Shown: positions 7,007 to 14,164 of the stretch, piece after piece
Layout of the letters: each line of letters begins with the position of its first letter
Position numbering within the stretch: position 1 is the stretch's first letter
Source of the DNA: Phycisphaeraceae bacterium
GTDB lineage: Bacteria; Planctomycetota; Phycisphaerae; Phycisphaerales; UBA1924
Assembly (NCBI GenBank): GCA_009827215.1
Contig: WUAJ01000025.1
Coordinates: forward strand, 1-18,914
Reading direction: 5' to 3'
DNA length: 18,914 bases
Position numbers and translations under genes: made by a program
The notes under the pieces: generated by a model
Told to the model about the DNA's origin: nothing
Databases searched by the model: none
Seen by the model: the letters and a program-made list of their open reading frames with translations, nothing else

Positions 7007-8044
7007 TTAGAGCCCGTCCTTCTCACCCATCATGCGGAACATATCCACGCAACGGTTCGCGTAACCCGCCTCGTTGTCGTACCACGAGATGACCTTGAAG
7101 AAGTTGCTGTTGAGCTCGATACCCGCGCCGGCGTCGAAGATCGACGAGCGAGAATCGCCGACGAAATCGCTCGAGGCGACCTGCTCCTCGGTGTATCCGA
7201 GCACGCCAGTCATCTTGCCTTCGGACGCTTCCTTCATCGCCGCGTTGATCTCCGCGAGCGAGGTGGATTTTTCGGTGCGGAAGGTCAGGTCCACCGCAGA
7301 AACGTCCGCAGTCGGCACGCGGAACGACATGCCAGTCAGCTTGCCAACCGTCGCTGGGAGGCAGAGGCCGACCGCTTTCGCAGCGCCGGTGCTTGCTGGG
7401 ATGATGTTCATGTACGCGTTGCGTCCGCCGCGCCAGTCCTTCTTGGATGGGCCGTCTTGAGTCGGCTGCGTCGCGGTCGCGGCGTGCACCGTAGTCATCA
7501 GGCCCTCTTCCAGACCAAAGGTGTCCAGGATCACCTTGGTGATCGGAGCAAGACAGTTGGTCGTGCAGCTCGCGTTGGAGATGATCGTGTCGGTGTCGGG
7601 GTTGTACTTCCCGCAGTTGACTTTGTGGACGAAGGTCGGGACTGTGTCTGGTGTCTTAGTCGGCGCGGAGATCATGACGCGCTTGCAGCCGTTGTTGTCG
7701 ATGTGCTTCTGAGCGTCGTCGCGCTGGGTAAACAGTCCTGTGGATTCGAGGACATAGTCCACACCCATGTCACCCCACTGGAGGTTGGTTGGATCGCGCT
7801 CAGCGGTGGTCTTGACGACCGTGCCGTTGACAGTGATGGTGTTTTCTGTTCCCGAGACCTCAGCGGGCTTGTGATCGATCAGGAATCGCCCGTGCATCGT
7901 GTCGTACTTGAGGAGGTACGCGAGGTTGTCCGCCGGGACGAGGTCATTAATCGCGACGACCTCGATGCCTGGGGTGTTGGAAGCGATGCGGTGAACGAGG
8001 CGTCCGATGCGTCCGTAGCCGTTGATACCGATTTTGATGCTCAT
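7007..8044 (-). CDS. gap: Glyceraldehyde-3-phosphate dehydrogenase, type I
   Basis: This glycolytic enzyme oxidises glyceraldehyde 3-phosphate to 1,3-bisphosphoglycerate with NAD. The 345-residue protein has the N-terminal Rossmann motif GINGYGRIGR, the adenosine-binding Asp in AINDL (favouring NAD over NADP), the catalytic SNASCTTNCLAP, and a phosphate-binding block ending DGPSKKDWRGGR. The C-terminal WYDNEAGYANR completes the family pattern. I chose ATG at 8044, giving the expected MSIKIGINGYG start; earlier in-frame codons would only add a non-conserved extension. The gene lies 123 bases after the metal-ATPase stop and ends in a perfect terminator (6950-6977), so it is probably transcribed from its own promoter, which I could not place with confidence. 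A tandem repeat lies in its leader (8064-8083). Confidence 0.97.
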   Translation of the reverse strand: MSIKIGINGYGRIGRLVHRIASNTPGIEVVAINDLVPADNLAYLLKYDTMHGRFLIDHKPAEVSGTENTITVNGTVVKTTAERDPTNLQWGDMGVDYVLESTGLFTQRDDAQKHIDNNGCKRVMISAPTKTPDTVPTFVHKVNCGKYNPDTDTIISNASCTTNCLAPITKVILDTFGLEEGLMTTVHAATATQPTQDGPSKKDWRGGRNAYMNIIPASTGAAKAVGLCLPATVGKLTGMSFRVPTADVSAVDLTFRTEKSTSLAEINAAMKEASEGKMTGVLGYTEEQVASSDFVGDSRSSIFDAGAGIELNSNFFKVISWYDNEAGYANRCVDMFRMMGEKDGL

Positions 8045-8063
8045 GCTGGTGTCCATCCTTTGG

Positions 8064-8083
8064 ATTGGCCGGTGCATTGGCCG
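8064..8083. repeat. Two direct copies of ATTGGCCG upstream of gap
   Basis: ATTGGCCG occurs at 8064-8071 and 8076-8083, exactly 12 bases apart, 20-40 bases before the GAPDH start. It could be a tandem protein-binding site or a chance repeat. Confidence 0.35.
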
Positions 8084-8088
8084 ATGAA

Positions 8089-8105
8089 GCCCGAAGAGCT
8101 CGGGC
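8089..8105 (-). other. Small GC-rich hairpin between the metal ATPase and gap
   Basis: GCCCGA (8089-8094) pairs with TCGGGC (8100-8105) around a 5-base loop. On the minus strand it is followed by only two T residues, so it is a weak terminator for the ATPase gene at best; it may instead be part of the gap leader. On the plus strand it is followed by GCGGGTTTT, but no plus-strand gene ends there. Confidence 0.3.
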
Positions 8106-8167
8106 GCGGGTTTTGATTGAGTACGACTCTAGGTCACCACACGCGATGGATCAGCACGACGATCGGT

Positions 8168-10036
8168 CTAGGTGCGGATATCTGACAGCACGCGAGGCGG
8201 GAACGCCGCCCGCAGAGCATTCGCGACCGCGAAGACGTCGATGACCTCCTGCGAGATCGCCCCCGCGACTGGGGGGAGGTACCCCATCGCCGCGAGGATC
8301 ATCCCCACGATGCTCAGGATCATCCCGCCTACAGCGGATTGGAGCGCGATCCGGCGCATGTGCCGAGCGATGTGGAAGAACTCGTCCACGCGTTCGAGCG
8401 ACGAGTCCATGATTACCACCCCCGCGGCCTCGGTCGTGATGTCCGATGCCTGACCGAACGCGATCCCGACCGTCGCGAGCGACAGCGCCGGCGCATCGTT
8501 GATCCCGTCACCCACAAAGCAGGTCCGCGCCCGCTCGGACTCAGCGCGGACGATCTCGACCTTTTGCTCAGGGGTTTGCTCCGCACGGACCTCGCTGATC
8601 CCGACCCGCTCAGCGAGGTACTTCGCTTCGCTCGATCGATCTCCCGAGACGAGCATGACCTTCTCGTAGCCGTGCTTCTTTCCGAGGTGCTGGATGAAGA
8701 GCTTTCCGTCCTTGCGTGGTTCATCGCGGAACTGGATCGTCCCAGCGTACTTCCCATCGATCGCGACCACACACTCAAGCCCCGCCGCGACCTCCGGCAG
8801 CTGCGTACCGCTCTCCGGATCGATCTTCACGATCGCGTTGCGACCAGTGATCAGCACATCGCTCCCCTCGATGCGTCCCGAGAGCCCCTGTCCTGGTTTC
8901 TCAGAGACTTCGGAGGGTTCTGAGCACGATACGCCTTCTTTTGTCGCTCGGTCGACAATCGCGTTCGCGAGCGGGTGCTTCGAGTATCGTTCAAGAGACC
9001 CTGCCTTGCGGAGAAGTTCATCAGCATCGAACTCGCTCGCCGGATGAATCTCAGTCACGGTTGGTGAGCCATAGGTCAGCGTGCCGGTCTTATCGAAAAT
9101 GATGGTCTTGCAAGTCTCGATGGTTTCTAGAGCCGCGGGATCCTTGATGACAATCCCGCGTTTGGCGCTCAGCGAGATCGAGCCGATGATCGCAACCGGA
9201 ATCCCGATCAGCAGCGGACAAGGCGTCGCGACCACCAGCACCGCGAGGAAGCGCGTTGGATCTCCAGAGATAAACCACGCAACGATCGCGAGCGCCACCG
9301 CGATGGGGGTGTAGTACGCGCCGAGCTGGTCTCCGAGACGGCGCATGTGGGGTTTGCGCTGCTCCGTGTCGAGCATCACCTGCATGATCTTCGCGTAGCG
9401 GGAGTCTTGTGCGGGCTTGGTCGCTTCGATCGTGATCGCGGATTCGCCGTTGATCGCGCCGGAGAACACCGACGACCCTGGCGCCTTGGACATCATGTAC
9501 GGCTCACCAGTCAAATACGACTCGTCCATCACGCCGTGCCCATCGATGACCACGCCGTCAACAGGAGAAGTCTCATGCGGGAAGATCGTCACATGATCGC
9601 CGACCTGCACATCGTCGAGCGGGACATCCGTGAGCTTCCCATCCGCTTTGATGTGCGCCACAGAAGGCATCCGCTTGGCGAGCGCTTTGAGCACGCTCGA
9701 TGCGTTCTGGACCGCGTATTCCTCGAGCGCCTCACCGCCCGACAACATGAGCACCACGATCGACCCCGCAAGATACTCGTCGAGCAGCACCGAAGTGACG
9801 ATCGAGATCCCCGCGAGCAGGTCCGATCCGAACTCCTTGCGGAGCGCCTTCATCAACAACTCAAGCACCAACGGCGTCCCACCAAGCACGAGACAGATCG
9901 TCAGCGGGATCCGAGCGGCCTCTGGACCCGCATCGAGCGCGAAGCGGAGGATCACATGAGCCGCGATGGTCAAGATCGCAAGGATCGCGATGCTGATCTC
10001 ACGCGTGTCCCAGAGCTGCTTGAGGATCGTGTTCAT
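8168..10036 (-). CDS. Heavy-metal-translocating P1B-type ATPase with TPC motif
   Basis: The 622-residue protein has the P-type ATPase motifs in order: TGEP (176-179) in the actuator domain, DKTGT with Asp315 as the phosphorylated residue, KHPLANA in the nucleotide-binding domain and GDGINDAP in the hinge. It belongs to the P1B metal pumps by its HP motif and short C-terminus. It lacks an N-terminal heavy-metal-associated domain. The membrane metal site reads TPC (271-273) instead of the CPC of Cu/Zn/Cd pumps, so ion specificity is open. About eight membrane spans are expected. I chose ATG at 10036, 11 bases after the dihydroorotase stop, because the longer frame upstream is polar and overlaps that gene. 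It probably shares a transcript with pyrC, an unusual partner. Confidence 0.93.
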   Translation of the reverse strand: MNTILKQLWDTREISIAILAILTIAAHVILRFALDAGPEAARIPLTICLVLGGTPLVLELLMKALRKEFGSDLLAGISIVTSVLLDEYLAGSIVVLMLSGGEALEEYAVQNASSVLKALAKRMPSVAHIKADGKLTDVPLDDVQVGDHVTIFPHETSPVDGVVIDGHGVMDESYLTGEPYMMSKAPGSSVFSGAINGESAITIEATKPAQDSRYAKIMQVMLDTEQRKPHMRRLGDQLGAYYTPIAVALAIVAWFISGDPTRFLAVLVVATPCPLLIGIPVAIIGSISLSAKRGIVIKDPAALETIETCKTIIFDKTGTLTYGSPTVTEIHPASEFDADELLRKAGSLERYSKHPLANAIVDRATKEGVSCSEPSEVSEKPGQGLSGRIEGSDVLITGRNAIVKIDPESGTQLPEVAAGLECVVAIDGKYAGTIQFRDEPRKDGKLFIQHLGKKHGYEKVMLVSGDRSSEAKYLAERVGISEVRAEQTPEQKVEIVRAESERARTCFVGDGINDAPALSLATVGIAFGQASDITTEAAGVVIMDSSLERVDEFFHIARHMRRIALQSAVGGMILSIVGMILAAMGYLPPVAGAISQEVIDVFAVANALRAAFPPRVLSDIRT

Positions 10037-10047
10037 CGAATCATCTT

Positions 10048-11370
10048 TTACGCCATAGCGAGTTCGTGCATGTTCCTGGTGTGTCCTGCGACCATCGTCA
10101 GCACGGCGCGTGTGCCCATCTCCCATCCGAGGAACGGGGTATTGACGCTCTTGCCGACTAGGTCATCTTCCGTGAGTGTCCATCGGTGATTTGGATCGAT
10201 CAGCGTGAGGTCTGCGGGACCACCGATCGTGATCTTGCCGAGCCCCATCTCGTCGAGCCCGCACAGCTTCGCGGGATTGATCGTCATCAGCTCAATGAGC
10301 TTGGGCCACTCAATGTGACCGGTCTCGACGAGCGCCTTGTGGTACAGCCCCAGCGCTGATTCGAGACCGGTGATCCCGAATGGGGCGTCGCTCATCGCGC
10401 TGCGTTTCTCATCCGCGTGGTGCGGCGCGTGGTCCGTCGCGAGGATCGTGATGACGCCGTCGGCGACGCCCTGTCGCAGTGCGTCGATATCAGACTGCTC
10501 ACGGAGCGGCGGGTTCATCTTCGCGAGCGTCCCGTGCGTCTCGATCGCTTCGTGCGTGAGCAGCAAGTGGTGGGGGGACGCTTCGCAGGTGACCGGAATG
10601 CCTTCTCGCTGAGCTCGCGCGACGATCTCGACCGAGTTCCCAGACGACATGTGCTGGATGTGGTAGTGACATCCGATGGATTTGTTGAGCCGAATATCAC
10701 GTTCGATGATCAGTTCTTCCGCCTCGCGAGGCCAACCCTTGAGCCCAAGTTTTGCGGACACTGTGCCTGCGTGCATGACTGCACCCTTTGTGAGCGTCAA
10801 CTCCTGACAGTGCTGCATGAAACACTTGCCTGTTTGTTTCACAGCTTGGAGCACACTGCGCATCATGGACGCGGACTCGACAACATCACCATCATCAGAG
10901 TAACCAACGGCGCCAGCATCAAGGCACAGCCCGATCTCCGCGAGCCTTTCTCCCTTGCGTCCTTGTGTCGCCGCCGCGACGCTGAAGACCCGGCAGTGCC
11001 CCTTCTCCTGCCCTCGGGTGCGCACAAACTCGATCATCTCAGGAGAATCAAGCGCCGGAGAAGTGTTGGGCATGCAGCATACCGTTGTAAACCCACCCTC
11101 AACCGCGGCTTTGGTGCCGGATTCAATGTCTTCTTTGTGCGTCTGTCCGGGCTCACGAAGATGCACATGCGGATCAATCAATCCAGGAGACAGGATCATC
11201 CCATCCGCATCGATAACCTTCTCAAACCCAGTCGGATCAATCCCTGATTCGATCGTAGCGATCACGCCGTCTTTCACCGCGAGGTCAGTCACTTGATCCA
11301 TTCCTGAAGCGGGATCAATCACACGAGCGGAGCGGAACAGGACCGATGCAGGGGAGTTTGGTGTGCTCAT
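10048..11370 (-). CDS. pyrC: Dihydroorotase, class I
   Basis: Dihydroorotase closes carbamoyl aspartate to dihydroorotate, the third step of pyrimidine synthesis. The 440-residue protein has the metal-binding signature DPHVHLREPGQTHKED of class I enzymes, then CMPNTSPALDSPE, HYHIQHMSSGNS, CEASPHHLLLTHE and ATDHAPHHADEKR, all normal for the amidohydrolase barrel. ATG at 11370 is preferred over an in-frame TTG at 11379. No ribosome-binding site is visible; a -10-like TATTGT (minus strand, 11381-11376) lies 5 bases before the start, so the mRNA may be leaderless. The gene is divergent from the tRNA-Pro gene (87 bases between) and is followed closely by the metal ATPase. Aspartate carbamoyltransferase (pyrB), a frequent neighbour, is not present. 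Confidence 0.95.
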   Translation of the reverse strand: MSTPNSPASVLFRSARVIDPASGMDQVTDLAVKDGVIATIESGIDPTGFEKVIDADGMILSPGLIDPHVHLREPGQTHKEDIESGTKAAVEGGFTTVCCMPNTSPALDSPEMIEFVRTRGQEKGHCRVFSVAAATQGRKGERLAEIGLCLDAGAVGYSDDGDVVESASMMRSVLQAVKQTGKCFMQHCQELTLTKGAVMHAGTVSAKLGLKGWPREAEELIIERDIRLNKSIGCHYHIQHMSSGNSVEIVARAQREGIPVTCEASPHHLLLTHEAIETHGTLAKMNPPLREQSDIDALRQGVADGVITILATDHAPHHADEKRSAMSDAPFGITGLESALGLYHKALVETGHIEWPKLIELMTINPAKLCGLDEMGLGKITIGGPADLTLIDPNHRWTLTEDDLVGKSVNTPFLGWEMGTRAVLTMVAGHTRNMHELAMA

Positions 11371-11400
11371 ACGTAACAATAGGGCACTCGTTCCGTTGGG

Positions 11401-11430
11401 TTGGTCTGGAGAGCCGTGCCGGACTATGCT
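11401..11430 (+). promoter_or_regulatory. Probable promoter of the tRNA-Pro gene
   Basis: TTGGTC (11401-11406) and TATGCT (11425-11430) are 18 bases apart. The expected start near 11437 lies about 20 bases before the tRNA. The -10 box is identical to that of the cold-shock promoter at 634-639. Confidence 0.5.
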
Positions 11431-11457
11431 TCATACCGGCTTCTTAAGAGGCCAATA

Positions 11458-11531
11458 CGGGATGTAGCGCAGCTTGGTAGCGCGTTTGACTGGGGGTCAA
11501 AAGGTCGCAGGTTCAAATCCTGTCATCCCGA
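11458..11531 (+). tRNA. tRNA-Pro (anticodon GGG)
   Basis: A full cloverleaf can be drawn. The acceptor stem CGGGATG (11458-11464) pairs with CATCCCG (11524-11530), with A11531 as discriminator; the D arm is GCGC/GCGC; the anticodon stem TTTGA/TCAAA (11485-11489 with 11497-11501) closes a 7-base loop carrying GGG (11492-11494); and the T arm is GCAGG-TTCAAAT-CCTGT. The 3' CCA is not encoded. GGG decodes CCC and CCU proline codons. The 3' end of the gene is repeated at 14109-14124. Confidence 0.96.
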
Positions 11532-11533
11532 TT
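11518..11533 (+). repeat. tRNA 3'-end repeat, left copy (candidate att site)
   Basis: TCCTGTCATCCCGATT covers the last 14 bases of tRNA-Pro plus two bases beyond. It matches 15 of 16 bases with 14109-14124, in the same orientation, about 2.6 kb away. Tyrosine-recombinase integration into tRNA genes leaves this kind of direct repeat. Confidence 0.65.
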
Positions 11534-11542
11534 CGCTGACTT

Positions 11543-11577
11543 GAAGGCTCCGGCAAGTGCCGGAGCCTTCTGCGTTT
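11543..11577 (+). terminator. Intrinsic terminator of the tRNA-Pro gene
   Basis: Bases 11543-11554 pair perfectly with 11559-11570 (12 base pairs, loop AAGT), followed by TGCGTTT. It starts 11 bases after the tRNA. Confidence 0.85.
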
Positions 11578-11583
11578 AGGCAT

Positions 11584-11785
11584 GGTTCAAACCTGTCTTG
11601 TGACGCTGGGCACTGTCTGATGCAGCGGCTGAGTTGAGGACCAGTTTTCGCCATCCTCTTGCCTCTGGGCCGGATTTCACGATGACCGTCGTGGTTCAAA
11701 CGATTCAGCATTCCGATGCTGTTGAGTCACTCAGAGCGCAAGAACCGGGTGGCCATCCCTGATCTGGTCAATACACTCTTGAAGC
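11584..11785 (+). other. Non-coding stretch with T-arm-like fragments
   Basis: There is no convincing gene here. Two short copies of the tRNA T-arm core are present: GGTTCAAACCTGTC at 11584-11597 (the tRNA has GGTTCAAATCCTGTC, a one-base difference) and GGTTCAAAC at 11693-11701. They may be remnants of earlier insertions or duplications at the tRNA gene, or chance. No clear promoter for the following gene was found. Confidence 0.4.
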
Positions 11786-12649
11786 ATGACAGAGCCATCC
11801 GATCACAGCCAAGCATCAGACTACGAGCGAATCAAACGGGTGATCTCGTTCCTAACCGAGAACGCTCAGACTCAACCGACTCTCGAACAAGCCGCTGAGG
11901 TCGTGGGCCTGAGTCCTGCACACCTGCAGAGGATGTTCAGGCGCTGGGCAGGAATCAGTCCGAAGCGATTCATCCAACACCTCACGTCATTAGATGCAAA
12001 GCGTCTGCTGCGAGATTCCACCGCGGTTCTGGAAACTGCGTTCGCAGTTGGAATGAGCGGGCCCGGGCGGCTGCACGACCTGATCGTGGCCGTCGATGCC
12101 ATGACGCCGGGTGAATACAAACGGTTCGGGGAAGGAACCACCATCAAGCATGGCGTAGCCGAGTCACCATTCGGTCATTGTTTCATTGGAACCACTGACC
12201 GAGGGATCTGCACGCTCCGGTTTGCCGACATCTCGACATCCGAGCAGCAGATCCATGATCTCGCAGAAGAGTGGCCTGGTGCGATCCTTGTCGAACACCA
12301 GAGCGAGATCGCTGCCCTTGGGGACGCGATATTCAGCCGGGAGAGGAGCGACGATCTCCTGCTTAATCTGAAAGGCACGAATTTTCAGCTCAAGGTGTGG
12401 GAGGGACTCTTGCGCGTACCCGAGCGCAGCGTCGTGTCGTACGGCGAGCTGGCACAGCGACTCGGCTGCCCGAACGCGACGCGGGCAGTGGCGAGCGCTA
12501 TTGCTTCGAACCCGGTTGGGTATCTCATCCCCTGTCATCGGGTCATCCGTTCGACAGGCGCGGTTGGTGAGTATCGGTGGGGTTCGGAGCGCAAAGTCAC
12601 CATGCTTGCGAGAGAAACGATGGTCAATGAAGAGGCAGGCGCAGGATGA
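11786..12649 (+). CDS. AraC-type HTH fused to O6-alkylguanine-DNA alkyltransferase (Ada-like, lacking the N-terminal zinc domain)
   Basis: This 287-residue protein joins an AraC-type helix-turn-helix (about residues 15-110; TLEQAAEVVGLSPAHLQRMFR and the second helix pair) to a methylguanine methyltransferase domain. The latter shows NFQLKVWEGLLRVP, SYGELAQRLGCPNATRAVASA and the active site IPCHRVI, whose Cys takes the alkyl group irreversibly. E. coli Ada also has an N-terminal zinc domain whose Cys38 senses methylphosphotriesters; that is missing here, so the usual methylation switch must differ if this protein regulates. It overlaps the next gene by an ATGA junction, making the decarboxylase its co-translated partner. 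It sits directly inside the tRNA-bounded islet. Domain calls are firm; a regulatory role is inference. Confidence 0.93.
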   Translation: MTEPSDHSQASDYERIKRVISFLTENAQTQPTLEQAAEVVGLSPAHLQRMFRRWAGISPKRFIQHLTSLDAKRLLRDSTAVLETAFAVGMSGPGRLHDLIVAVDAMTPGEYKRFGEGTTIKHGVAESPFGHCFIGTTDRGICTLRFADISTSEQQIHDLAEEWPGAILVEHQSEIAALGDAIFSRERSDDLLLNLKGTNFQLKVWEGLLRVPERSVVSYGELAQRLGCPNATRAVASAIASNPVGYLIPCHRVIRSTGAVGEYRWGSERKVTMLARETMVNEEAGAG

Positions 12650-14046
12650 TGGACGAAACCGTATCAACATTGCGGCGCACACTCGAGCATGCCGAGGCGT
12701 TCATCGGTAGTACCGACACCCGACGGGTTGCAGCCACAGCAACATATGACGAGTTGCGGTCACGGCTGGGAGGCGAACTCAATCGAGATCCCATGGAGCC
12801 CAGTCAGGTGATCGATAATCTTGTTGAGGCCACCAAAGATGGTCTACTGGGATCTGGCACGGGACGCTTCTACGCCTGGGTCATCAGCGGAGCCCTGCCG
12901 TCCGCGCTCGCAGCAGATTGGCTGACTTCGACCTGGGATCAGAACGCGGTGACGTACGAGTGCAGCCCATCGGCTGCTGTGGTCGAGGAAGTTGTTGGTG
13001 AGTGGCTCAAGGATTTACTTGGTTTGCCTGCCGAGGCGTCATTCGCGCTCACAACTGGGTGCCAAGCTGCACACTTCACAGGGCTTGCTGCCGCTCGTCA
13101 TGCGGTGCTGGAGCGCTCAGGCTGGGATCTCGGAGCGCGAGGGTTGTTTGGAGCACCCGAGATCCAGGTTCTTGTCAGTGAACTGCGTCATCACTCAATA
13201 GATCGCGCGCTGCGATTCCTCGGGTTCGGCGAGCGGCAAGTCGTGCGGCTGCCCGTCGACGACTTTGGGCAAATCAAGGTTCAGTCGCTCCAATGCGCAC
13301 TCGCACAGACCGGAGGCCCATCAGTGCTCGTACTGAGCGCCGGTGAGATCAACACAGGTGAGTTCGATCAGTTCAGCGACCTGATCCCGATGGCGAGAGA
13401 GTCTGGCGCCTGGGTGCATGTAGACGGAGCGTTCGGGCTGATTGCCCGTGCAAGCAGATCAAAGCGTGCCTATCTCGACGGTGTCGAACTCGCTGACAGT
13501 TGGGCGACGGATGCTCACAAGTGGCTGAATGTGCCCTTCGACTGCGGTGCTGTATTCGTCCGCGACTCGGCTGCGCACCTAGCCGCGATGACCATCAATG
13601 CGGAGTACATCCAGCCAACGGCCGGTGCCCGAGATCAGATCGATTGGACGCCGGAGTGGTCGCGACGCGGGAGGGGATTTGCTGTTTACGCCGCGCTCCG
13701 TGAACTGGGGCGGCAGGGAGTTGAGAATCTGGTTGACCGGTGCTGTGACCACGCTGCTGCGCTCGTGGAGGGAATCGGGTCGCTTCCTGGTGTTCGAATC
13801 ATTCATCGCCCTAGCCTCAACCAGGGGCTTGTGAGGTTCCTTGATCCTCGTGCTGGAGCAGACGAAGCCGCCCATGATGCCCGCACTGACCAGGTCATCT
13901 CGGCAATCAACGCCACCGGCGAAGCCTTCTTCAGTGGGACGATCTGGCAACAACGGAAAGCCATGCGTGTGAGCGTGGTGAACTGGCGGACCACTGACGA
14001 GGATGTTGACCGAGTAATCCGGGCGTGTGCTTCAGTCCTTGGCTGA
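12646..14046 (+). CDS. PLP-dependent group II decarboxylase (aromatic-amino-acid/glutamate decarboxylase family)
   Basis: The 466-residue product has the group II decarboxylase layout: an N-terminal segment with SPSAAVVEEVVGEW, the cofactor-stacking His143 in TGCQAAHFTGLAAARH, VHVDGAFG with the Asp that pairs with the pyridine nitrogen, and the Schiff-base lysine Lys292 in DAHKWLNVPFDCG. Length is normal for the family. Relatives decarboxylate tyrosine, DOPA, tryptophan, glutamate or aspartate; the sequence alone does not settle the substrate. The start ATG overlaps the stop of the alkyltransferase gene, so the pair is translationally coupled. A terminator follows at 14135-14164, so the two genes form a closed unit inside the tRNA repeat pair. 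Confidence 0.93.
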   Translation: MMDETVSTLRRTLEHAEAFIGSTDTRRVAATATYDELRSRLGGELNRDPMEPSQVIDNLVEATKDGLLGSGTGRFYAWVISGALPSALAADWLTSTWDQNAVTYECSPSAAVVEEVVGEWLKDLLGLPAEASFALTTGCQAAHFTGLAAARHAVLERSGWDLGARGLFGAPEIQVLVSELRHHSIDRALRFLGFGERQVVRLPVDDFGQIKVQSLQCALAQTGGPSVLVLSAGEINTGEFDQFSDLIPMARESGAWVHVDGAFGLIARASRSKRAYLDGVELADSWATDAHKWLNVPFDCGAVFVRDSAAHLAAMTINAEYIQPTAGARDQIDWTPEWSRRGRGFAVYAALRELGRQGVENLVDRCCDHAAALVEGIGSLPGVRIIHRPSLNQGLVRFLDPRAGADEAAHDARTDQVISAINATGEAFFSGTIWQQRKAMRVSVVNWRTTDEDVDRVIRACASVLG

Positions 14047-14108
14047 GACCATAACCTGAGTTTCCAGGCTCCAAAGGCCGATCTGGGCAGCAAAAAGTTC
14101 AACTGGCG

Positions 14109-14124
14109 TCCTGTCACCCCGATT
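14109..14124 (+). repeat. tRNA 3'-end repeat, right copy (candidate att site)
   Basis: TCCTGTCACCCCGATT repeats the end of tRNA-Pro (11518-11533) with one change. A GTTCAA element sits 5 bases before it (14098-14103), mirroring the T loop of the tRNA but with a 5-base insertion between the parts. No complete cloverleaf can be built here, so it is a fragment and not a second tRNA gene. Confidence 0.65.
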
Positions 14125-14134
14125 GATGTTTTCG

Positions 14135-14164
14135 CAGGCCTTGGCAATATCCGAGGCTGTTTTT
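14135..14164 (+). terminator. Intrinsic terminator after the decarboxylase gene or displaced tRNA end
   Basis: CAG, a bulged G, and CCTTGG (14135-14144) pair with CCGAGG and CTG (14151-14159) around CAATAT, followed by five T residues (14160-14164). It begins 11 bases after the right repeat; the tRNA terminator starts 10 bases after the left repeat. The T run overlaps the stop codon of the convergent acetyltransferase gene. Confidence 0.75.

Noticed and set aside
10417..11247. 276-codon plus-strand frame opposite dihydroorotase
   Set aside because: Shadow of the dihydroorotase gene, which has full metal-site motifs.
14098..14124. A second tRNA gene near the right repeat
   Set aside because: Only T-arm-like and acceptor-like fragments are present; no anticodon arm or matching 5' acceptor strand could be found upstream.
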